Shown piece by piece: positions 49,001 through 61,000 of a stretch of 64,000 nucleotides of DNA. Below the pieces are notes generated by a model. That model was not told the origin of the DNA. It did no database searches and was given only the letters and a program-made list of their open reading frames with translations. The number at the start of each line of letters is the position of its first letter. Within the stretch, counting starts at the first letter, position 1. This DNA comes from Schistosoma mansoni (Eukaryota > Platyhelminthes > Trematoda > Strigeidida > Schistosomatidae). The stretch spans positions 21,372,325 to 21,436,324 of the forward strand of contig NC_031497.1 of the NCBI RefSeq assembly GCF_000237925.1. Reading direction: 5' to 3'. A program made the translations under genes and the position numbers.

Positions 49001-52000
49001 ATTTCACTTCATTAAGATACCTTCAAAATATCCTACTGCTACTATATTCACAACTGATATTATTTATTAGTTAATAATATCAACCAAAATAAACAATGTA
49101 CGAACATGGGAAAAGATTGTATCCACGATAAATATCATGAAGCTAATACTTTATGCACTTGTGAAACATGACCATTCCAGGCTGAGAGCATTTTATGACT
49201 CTGCGTTTTATCAATATTATTTACGTAGTGCTGGTGACATCTTTTAAAAATAAATCATTTATCCACTTGTTCGTTTTTCAAAAAATCTCAACTTTGATAT
49301 TGGAACTTTTTGAGCTAGAGGGCTTTGATGAAATAGACCTTTTTAGTCCACCCTGAAGATGTGAATCTAGTAGAAATAAAAATGTTGGTTATGAATAGTG
49401 AACAAATTGTTGTGTTTACAAACCGAGATGCATAAGCACCTAGTAAGGTTAGTTTAATCGGTAATGAAGTTTAAAAAGTCAAAGCGGATGAAATATTGTC
49501 AAAATGGTGATTACAGGATAATCAAACTGTTAACTTTGTTAGTTGAACAGACATTAAATTATCACTTACCAAGGCAACAGTGTGACCCTTTGGTATTTTG
49601 AATGAAACATTTTTTAAAATTGGACGCCTGAATAAAATTAAAAAGCAGTTAACCATGAATAAAATTGAGATGTAGGAAGATTCTTATTGAGTGATAGGAG
49701 AGATAAATTAAGTTTAATATTACAAATCAAGAAAAAAAGTGAATTTCTGTGACCATTGGTATGTCCTAAAATATGGATAGATGTCTAGTTGAGCTTTCCT
49801 TCACTTAAAAAGTGAAGTGGCTGACAAAGAATAAACAAAAAAGCTCTCAGCATGTCTTGATGGTCATCAGTGGATTGGTAAACATATATTGTGAATAAAA
49901 CTCGAACTAATTCATAATCTATATAAATCCTTAAGGGGATATGTAGTCAGATAAAATATAGAAAATTGTGAAACATTATACAATTAAGGATTGTAGTTAC
50001 TATCATACAACTTTAGTGTTATTATCCATCGAACTTCTCATGTGTAAGTTGTAAAATGAATACAAAGCAATCAAACTTACTACTGAGTACTTTATTGCAG
50101 TCGTAGATGAAACAAATTCAGAGTCTGTGGTTGTCTTGATCAACAATGTAACAATGTTTTAGATCCTTTTCTCTCTCTCTAAATCAAAAATATTGTTTGA
50201 GAACTGATCTGCAGTAGCAATATCCAGTGAAGTAGTTGGGTACATCGACCACTTCAATTGTCTTGGGAATTTCATCAGTCCTCGTGAATTTGCATCGGAC
50301 GAAATTCTGGTACGGATCTAGAAGGCTCCCTTGGATTCTGATAACTTCTATCACCTATGGATTAGGTGACACGTCCATCTCCCAACCGGACGAGTATACT
50401 GCTCAGCAGTTTGCTCCATCCTAATTTATGACCGAAACATGGCTTTCGGACACAAAGGAAGTTAGTGTGCGATCATAGTGACTTCGGAACATTGCTTGCG
50501 TATTTTGGGACCACCCAGTGAGCGATTCTGGTGTTAAATGTAGGGTACTGAGTAAACGTGGGCTAGTGAATCTTCATAAACTAAATTGGTCGGAACACAT
50601 GCTGCTTATGCCCAAATTTCTCAAGTCGTCAACCATTAGACTGAACCGTTAAAGTAGGTGCACACTACCTGGTTGGGATTTGAGCGACTATCGCAACTGG
50701 TGGTTGAAGACGTTGGATGACAAAGTTTAGAACGGGTTGTATTGGTGCAGACGCATTCACTCTGCCTTCACCTAGATCTTCAGTCTTGGGATCATTATAT
50801 ATTTTTTGTTCCGGAAATTCATTAACTCTTCTTGAAACATACTATTTATCCCTAATCTTGTCTATTACAACTGATATTACTACTGCTCTCGGATTTCGTT
50901 GGATAATCTCACCGCACTGTGCTCATATGGTATGGCAACTTGAACTGATGCACGTACATCTCAGGTTCTACGTCACGACAGTCTGTCATGGTGGTTGAAT
51001 CAATCTTACTTTCAAGTAACAGAATTCCGTTCCATTCAGTTCGATTTGTGCAGCCCAATATTAACACTATCTGTCGTAAAATTAAATTCTTTCTGAAATT
51101 TTCCGTATATGGCTGAAAGCTTGTCCTGTCAATCTTCATCTTGATTGGTTATTGATAGACTTTGACTCATCATTGTCTTCATATTTGTTTGGACTGTCTC
51201 TTGTTCTGATCAGAGGAAGCAAATATATTTTCATAAGCCGTGCATATGTTGTTGATTCTACTAGCCAATAAAAGCTTTTTATTCTCACTTGATTTCCTCA
51301 CTCAATTAGCTGGTTTGGGTATGTGTATAGGAAGCGAAAATTTCAGTAGCTAACTCAGACGACTGAACAACATTACACTTTCGTCTAATAGTACGTAAGT
51401 CGAATGCTACTACATCCCGATAATAAGTGATTGAAGGTAAAAAAAATAAGTATCATTTCTGTTAGATAGTAGATTGACCTTAGTGATGAATATTAATTAG
51501 CATGAAGCCTCGGTGAAGAGCATCCTCACAATTGTTCTCAACTACCTAACATTCAGAAATGGTTGCTGCGATGTATAGTCAGTTTAATTGGTGATCATAT
51601 TGCAACCTGATCAATAGAAAGCGATCAGCACCAAAAGTGCTCCATGAACATGGAAAGAATTACTAGTCAGTAAGTAAAAATTAGTCAATAAAATAAACAT
51701 CTTTACATTCATTACAACGATATTATTAATAATTATAATCATAATCGTGATCATAATTACGGCAAGATGGCCTAATTACAGTAGAAAAATTGTCCAGAAA
51801 AGACAAACAAAATACAACCTACATACACAAATTAAGAAAATGTTATGCATTAAATGCAGACAGATAACTATTGAGAAAGAGGTACTTATACGCTGTTAAT
51901 GTAATAACTGTGAACGATTAGGTAGTGGTTTGTAATCCAAAAAAAATTGATTAGTTAATTGACCAATACTAGTTAATCGGTAATTGTTTTAGTACTTATC

Positions 52001-55000
52001 CATTTCAAGATTAGTAAATTTAATAAATACGGTTATAATAATTTGTCAGTTCTACAAACTATTCAGGTTACGGTGTATTGTATGCTACTTATGACATAAG
52101 TAGTAGATAGCATCAATCAGAAGTGGAATACCTGGCAGCAGAAGGTTGAGAAGATCTGATCGAAGAGGACGGAAACAGATAGTGGTTGCTATGGCAATGA
52201 AGGATTTATGATGTTTGATACAATTAATGGAGGATTTACAGATGAAGTATTGAACACATGGTTTTCACATTTGATAAAACAACTCTGTAATTCTGTATTA
52301 AAATACAGTTGGTTATCCCCACATGGCTTCTCGTTCATAAGAATGGCATAAGATAAACGAATTTCATGTATGAGAGACTTACAATTTACTCTACAAATTA
52401 CTCACACAATTGACGACAACCTTCCAAGCAAGATATATATATATAATTGTCGATTAGAAAGTGAGGTGTTATACGTAGTCGTGAAACTCCAGCTCGGTTC
52501 TTTTATGAGTAAATAAGTCTTGAAAATACCGGTTAGGTGTAAGAACTAACAAGTCAAACGTCAGGTAAATAATAATATTAATAATCACAAGCAAATCGCG
52601 TTAAAAAAACTAAATGGCTATCAAGATTAATGGTCTATATATAATGGAAAGTTATAGGTTTGAGTCATTTTATTTTCACTTTGAAGTTTGTTTAGAAAGG
52701 TTGAAGTAGATTAATAGTTCGAAGTAAGAAGCACTAAAACATCATATTGTAAAAAAGTTTGATGTTGAAAACTGAAGAAATTATAGAAAATATGTATACT
52801 ATAACAACAGTTATAATCAATCAAGTATTTGATTTTAGATGTTTTCAAAGTAAGATATGTGACAGAGCCAGCGATTAGTGCTGAGATAAGACGTATAGTA
52901 CCGAATAGAACAACCAAACCAATTGATGAGGTTATGCGCTTTGATCAACTAAAGTGACTTAAACATCAATACACGTGCTTAGTCACTTTCTTTCGAATAT
53001 ATCAAGCTGTTTGGAGTAGAATTAAGTTGGAAGACCCATACAGATGATCGAACTAAGACATGATATCAATCAGGAAGTTAGACCCTAAAGTTACCATCCG
53101 CAAAATAATTATAGTCTGTGATTAAAAACTTTAGACGATGAGTTCTAAAATTAGATTCAGTGGGACGGATGCATACACTCTCCATTTTATTTTGAATCTT
53201 AAGTTTAATATTATTTGGTAGTTTTTAGTAGTAGATTTTATTCATTTCTTTCAGTCATACTCCATATTTTCGATTTTTTTTACTGTCGTTGATAATTATT
53301 TTACAATTTTTGATCAAGGTCTTAGTAATCGCTCTTTAACGATGATATAAGAATATAGAGATTCTGGACGATGCCATTTAATCCCGGATTCTTTATTATT
53401 TACAACCGATTGGTTAAATGAAAGGAAAAGGAAACATCACAAATTGACCTTAGTTAGATAATCATTGAAAACCAGGAACTATTTGACAACCATATCATTT
53501 TAGTATGGGGGAACTCATAGGTGCATATCTACGATCTCAAGAGAAATCAATTCTGGGATCTGTGGGTCCCACAGTCAGCACTTAACCTTCAAAACACTGA
53601 GCTGGTATCCAATGGTTCATCATGTTTATAACCTCAATCAATTAAAGGTATTGAGTTATCCTATTCCAAAGCGAATGTTGGGCAAGTGCCTCATGACCAG
53701 TATGTTTGAACTTCACTGGTCATGACTAACCAGTGCTTCCTGGTCCTCACTGATTGTGTAACCAAGATCAGTTCTTAATACCGATAGTGAAACTCATAAA
53801 TCTTCACAAACTCTTTACATTCATCTATGGATGGATAATTTTGGAAGGAATTTAGGTCAGTTATACTATTAGAAAGAGAAGTAATATTACATAATTTTTT
53901 AGTAGGAAATAAACTTACTCTGGGTTGTAGAAGAAGCAGACATTATTGAACTCAACAGCACCTTCTTTGACAATTAATGCTTGAGCATTTGGTGCATCAG
54001 TAACATCAGATTCTTGTTCTAATAAATCAAACATATTTTCCATATCAATAAAACTTGCTTGTAGTAGCCTGGTTAAAAAAGAGATAATAATGATAATGAC
54101 GATAATACTAAGGAACAACGAGATACTATCTATCGAAATAACAAGGAGAGGAAATTGAAAGTATACAGGAATAACTTGTTCAAGGTTATTTCAACCCAAA
54201 TGGAATTCAACAAAATATATCTACTTTCCTAACATTTTAAGTAGAAAAATTATTTTTCCTTAAAATGAAGTGGTGAACTTAATAAGTAAATGATCTTGAA
54301 TCTCCAAAAAGAAACAACATAGTGGACGCTTTCAAGGCTGAACTCGCAGCATTTCCACAGATGTTATAACTTCTTTAAACAGATAAGCAATTTTAGTGAA
54401 AAACGGAAACTGTTATAATTAAGAAAAACAATCAGAGTTCTTTATGCTTAAATGAGTAAAGCATTCAAACCACAACGGATTTCATGGTCACAGCGCTCTA
54501 AGGTCGTACAGTTTCGACTCGCTGGTACTATCATTAAACTTCCAACCATCGTGTTATAGATCAGAACTCTAACCTATATTTCAAAGGTTTGTACACTGAC
54601 TAGCATATTTAACCATCAAATCGCAGACAAGTTATGGCCCAGTGCATGAAATCACGAACATTTTCTGAATCGTATTGAATTTTCAATTGCTACTGTATCA
54701 GAAAAGTATCACAATGACTGACTATCATCTAATAAGTCAAAAATACCATTGTAACTTGTTATACTGATTGAAGTTAACGATGAAATGAAAAAGGAAACGG
54801 AAACAATACATAGTTCTCATTTAGAAACGCAATCAGTTTTCATATAAATCAGGAAATACAATCAACATGGTGACGAAGACGTGTTTAATGTAAACAGATC
54901 AGTCCATTTACTGGGTATATATTACTCTATTTAACAGAGATAAGTTGACAAATTATGGAAACAATCGAAAAGACTTTATTTGATGACAATTATCGGAATA

Positions 55001-58000
55001 TTTCTTGGTTCGATTACAAACCATTTAGAGATAAGATGTGCCTGATTTGTGAAAGTTAAAAGTAAATATGTGAAATACAAGTTTAACAGTTTTACATTAT
55101 TCCATTGTAGTCGAAACAAGAAATTCGATAACCCAAATCTCTTAGCATGTTTTTAATGTAAATGTTCAGACTTACTACACTAAGATGCATGTTTAGCATT
55201 AATAACAACAACAACACATCTACGCTAAATCGGACGTATTTATTTTACTCATGGAGAGATATTACCTTACTTAATGTATAATAAAATGGTGGTTGATTCA
55301 AAGTTGATATCTACTTTAAATATCATGAAAATGTTTGACATTTTTGCTTTCGAAATATAATTGTAAATATTTACATGGTTTGTCAAATAGATACACAGGT
55401 GAAAATGGTAAAGTTTTTGATGAAATTTGAGAAATCCATGAAATATTGAAAGTTGTTGATAAGTAAAAATGTCGAAATAAATTTAATAATTGAAGCTAGA
55501 CCACCACGAAAAACCTGAAAGCACTAGACGACCGTTTCGTTTAATCTTGAGACTCCTCAGCAGTGCGCATCCACGATCCCGCATCGCGAGCGAGATTCGA
55601 ACTCAGGACCTACCAGTCTCGCGCCAGAGCATTTAACCGTTAGACCACTGAACCGTCCAGTGCTCCCAGGTTTTCCATTGTGGTCTAGCTTCAATCGACT
55701 CATGATTTCAACTATGAAAATACTGAAATCTCCACAAAATCCCTTCCAAATTTAATTAAATGGATGGAAAGTTTCATTGAATGATGTAAGAACTTTAAGA
55801 CTAGAACCACTGTCAATACCATCTAGTGACGAAAATGTTAGACATTTATAGTGGTACAATCAATATATCTTTCATTTTGTCAATGAATTTATTTATGATA
55901 TCTATTTATTTAACAGATTTGGTATGAATTACGAGTTTAAACAACAACAACAACAACAACCAAAATTCAGATCCAGTAAGTATATTTGAGAGTTCATAAA
56001 AACAATCCATCATCCATATTAGTACTGACCTGAACATCAATTTCATGTGAAAGTGTATTTATTTAACAACAAAAAACATTTAAACCCAATATTGAAAGTT
56101 TAGTAATTAAATATTAGATTATTTCATATACTATAGAATAGTATGCAATAGAGATAATGGTATTTTCAATATCGAATGAAAAAATTAAAATTTAAATTAT
56201 AATTAAGTTTGATTTTTGAAAAGGTAAATCATTATGCATACAAATTCACTTGGTATTGTTTGTTTGAATCTTCTCATTGATGTTTAGGACTGCAATTGAT
56301 CAGTCTCTTATTGGCATATGTGCATACTATGTGTATTGCATCGATATAGCCTTGATTCACAAGCATTATAAGCAAAGATAAATAATGGCTAGCAATGGAA
56401 TCCAGGACGCGCGTTTCGTCCTATTTGGGACTCGTCAGCTGGGTGTACCTGCATCTCAGAGTTGATGTTCACTCTGGGACTTGGACTCAGCACAGTTTTG
56501 GTTCATTGTTCCACTTATTTTGTTTTCAATTTGTAGATGATAGACTCAAGTTCTGATTTATTCACTAAGATTTGTGTGTTTCTTGGTAATATCATTAATC
56601 GTAACAAAAAGATGTGCAGTTAAAGAATTATTGAAAACCTATTGGACAGTTGTTTTATTCAAGTTTAGACCTTACGCGCAAATTGAATAGAAAAAGTCGT
56701 TTGGTTTCACAATGGACATCATAATTTCAGAGCATTGAATCAAGACCACAATATTCACATTTCCAACTTAATTCATGTGATAGCACAACTATAATCTAAT
56801 GGAGTCGGACTAAAAACATTACTAACTCTGATCACCTTGAAGCAAAGTTAGACAAACTATCTATCTAAGCAATACGTCTTTATCTTTTTTTGAAGAAGTT
56901 TCATTCTCTGACTTATAATCTCCCTAAGCAAATCAACGAGACAATAGACAAATTCAACCAATAAGTTCAAAACAAACTACACTATGGTAAGCAGAGATGG
57001 ATAGTGGCTAGCAGTGGAATGAAGTTTGATGCGCGTTTCGTCCTATTTGGGACTCGTCAGCTGGATGTACCTGCATCTCAGAGTTGATGTTCACTACGGG
57101 ACTCGAACCCAGTACCCTCGCTTCAAACGCCATCGCGTTATCCAGTGTATTGCCTCGATATAGCCTAAATTCACAAGGACGAACCGCGCGTCCTGGATTC
57201 CACTGCTAGCCACTATCCATTTTTGCTTACAATGCTTGTGAATTAAGGCTATATCGATGCAATACGCACAGTATGCACATATGGCAATTAGAGACTGACC
57301 AACCAGTTGCAGTCCTAACACATCGATGGGAAGATTCAAACAAACAATACTAAATGAGTTTAAACTACACTATTCTTTACTAATCGAAAACAATAAAATA
57401 TTGAATTGATTTTCATTAATTTCATTAAAATTTCTTTCTAACCTGTAATATGTTCCAAAGATACTTAATGGTGAATAAAGTTGAATAATATATGTACAAA
57501 ATAAAACAAAATGTCCAACTGTCAGTATTCCATTAACAACATCTCGAGCACATAATAATATACCAAACATAAATCCAATACTAATCACTATATTTTGTAT
57601 TGTATTAAGTAGATTTAATGTAAATGCATTCCACCAATCAGCTTTTTGATAATCTAAAAATGCTTGATTATAACGATCTGTTTCAAATTGTTCAGCATTA
57701 TAATATTTAACCTATAAAATAGGATTAACAGAAATTAGAAAAAAACATCCGATTGAATATTATTAAATTTAATCTATTACGTGTTTGCAGGGGCTAGGAT
57801 CTGACTTCAATTAGATCGTATGAATGATTGCTGTCAAAATATACATCCTGTCTATCCTTGAAAGTAATAAATGACTTAATCCGCGTTGATGAATAAAAGA
57901 GTCAAGTCAAATACGAGAATGGATTTTGAATACATATATTTTGAACATTCATTGATCTGGACAGGAAATCAGAAGAATGAAGCAAATAGAAGAGAGCGAA

Positions 58001-61000
58001 GCGAAAATAACACGCATTGGAAATGGTGGGTAAGCCAACTCGCTTTCATCAATATTTATAGTCAAATAAAAATAAATTACAGACATGTGATGAATAGGAT
58101 AAAAAGTGTACACACATACGCTAATATAAAAAAAACAGTCAGGGTTGATAAGTGAATGATTAAAAAGGTCGAAACGTGACTCATGATGGATAGGTAAATT
58201 GGCTTGTCCAGAAGCTAAAATAAGGTATATGGGCTTAACATAACCACCGACACTACATGTTGATAGTAGTATGGTGCGTACTACTTATGTTGACAGATAT
58301 AAGTAGTATGTAGCACCAATCGGAAGTGGAATGCATGTCAGCAGGAGATTGAGGAGATTTAATTCAAGAGAACAGAAAGGAAAGCAGAAAGTAATTGTAA
58401 TAACAAAAGAGTTCAAAGAATCATAAAGTATTTAAAGGACAATTGATGGAAGATGTGTAAATTATGTATTTAATATATGTTATTCCTATTTTCCGAAAGC
58501 ACTGTAAGTTTGAATTAAATAATAAACTGGTTATTCTCACCAAGTCTACGTTCATATAAGCAGTTTTAAAATGGGTCAAATTCATTACAAATTCAATGAA
58601 TGAATAATTTTAAACAACTATTGTCAATTATGATTAAATGTTTAATGTAAAGGGAGAGAGAGAGGATAATAGTTGACATTGAATTAAGGTTACCTATTAT
58701 AAAAGTCAATCAATAAAATCTTTTAGATTCATAATACCATGGTGTTTTGTTCAGATAGTGTTTTTTAGTTTTTTGAAAATCATAATTAAACAAAATCTCA
58801 ATGTGATGTAGGTGAAAACTGAATCGGTGAATGAAATCAAACAGATAAGACTCGATTTCTAATGCTTATCTATGAATTCCACGTCGTGCATTATTTGCCG
58901 ACTCTGGGACTGGTTGGAAAAAGTGGAGAGGTGGTCAGTGTATGACATGGCGTCGTGGTATGAAAGAAAGCTGCAAAGGAATAGCTTCTGTTGGTCCTTC
59001 ATGACTCCCTGGATGGCTTCCGAGAGGCAGTGCAACACAGTGGCTAGAGACGTTATCAGATATGGCTCAGAGTAGAAGGCAGTGGTGATCCTGCTGTAAC
59101 CTTCTTTTACTTTCTTCATAAAGAGTGATTATAACTTTCTTAACTGAAAGAGTTCTTCTGGTTGTACATTTCAGTTCCCCCATCATTACTCTTCTCCTTT
59201 TTTTCATCCTTCTTTTCTTTTATATATACGCATCTTCCTCCTTTTTCTTCCCGTTCTCATTGTTTTGTGTGGCGCATATGTATCTGGTGCCTCTTTGTAC
59301 CAATATTTATGTGTTTAAATAAATAAAGTCAGTATGTGTTGCATATCACTGTAATTTTTACTAAAGATTCCATTGCAAACCTTAACTCTTATTATATTTG
59401 AAATTTTTCATACCATATGTCTGATTGCACTACACTGGAATGTTTATGATAGACAGTTGTGGAAAATTCCAACAGCTTTAAATGAAATGTTTAGTGAATA
59501 TCACACTTTAAAGCGAAATATTCATCTCTTTAATGAATGGTAAAATGATTGAAAATGCTGAGTATGATATACTTGGTGAAAAACCAAAACACGAACTGTA
59601 AATCATGATAATGAGTAAAAGCTGATTGTTCATACTGATAAAGTCATAGTATGAACTGTGAAACAATCCAACAAAATTTATACTATAAACAAGCTCCAAG
59701 ATTAACTTAAAGTCTTCTGGCTGGTGACTCAGACAAGTTCAAAGTTTGAAATTTTCCAAAATATTTATTAAAATTATGGTTTAAATACTTATATCATTTA
59801 AAAACTCGGACTAGTTGTATTGTTTGTTTGAATCTTCCCATTGACGTTTAGGACTGCGGTTGGTCAGTCTCTTATTGACATATGTGCATCTTGTACGGAT
59901 TGCCTTGATATTGCCTTAAGTCACAAGCATTATAAACAAAAATGGATGGTGGCTAACAGTGGAATCCAGGACGTGCGTTTCGCCCCATATGGAACTCGTC
60001 AGCTGGATGTATCTGCATCACAGAGTTGATGTTCATTCCGGTACTCGCGCTATCCACTTAGCTACTGAGTCCTAATAGTCAATAGCTTATGCAATGGGGT
60101 GAAGTTTAAATTTATTTTGTATTGGTTGTTTGAATCTTCCCATTGATGTTTAGGACTGCAATTGATAAGTCTCTTACGAAACGCGCGTCCTGGATTCCAC
60201 TGCTAGCCACCATCCATCTTTGCTTATGATGTTTGGATTGGTTATGTATAAACCCAAGATTTTTGTTAAGTTCCTTGATGATATCGGCATACTTTGCTTA
60301 ACTGTACATTAGCTAGTATTATGCTTTCCGTGACAACTGAAATAAGTAAATTTTGTTTGAATAATATTAAATAACTTATTTAAACTGATCAGGTGTGGGA
60401 CAAAGAACATTATATTACAAAATAATACGTAATTCCGTTTAAATACATCATATTGCGAATAAAGTTTACCATAACTTACAGTTTCAAAGTTCAACACTGA
60501 ATCAACAGCTTTAGTATTTTTTTGATTGTCTAAATTATTCATTTCACGTCGAAATTTTGCTCTCCATTCAGTAATTAGCACTGTGGAAACTATATTATGA
60601 TTATGAACCAAAAATAAAAAACTAATATCAGTCAAATAGATTACAAACATCCAAGTTTAATATAACATCATGCAACTAATGTGTGATTACGGGAATTTTA
60701 ATTGGAATGAAGTAAAATTTGGGAATGTTCAGTCAGTTATATGCAACATAAAAAATAGCACATCTGTATCAGCCTTAGATGAATATCAAAGTGGTATTGT
60801 ATCAGTTGTAGAGAGAAGGATTAAGGGATGAGAAGAGTAAAATACTTTTATTTTTGCTTCAAAAAAGATTGGTATTATATAGATCTTAGAGCCACCTGAA
60901 GTTACTCTGAAAATAGCGTATGCTCTCTCTAATACATATGCGTGTGTTAAAGTCATTAGAACCCTATATTACCTTAAAAATTACTAAATTCTTTTCATTT

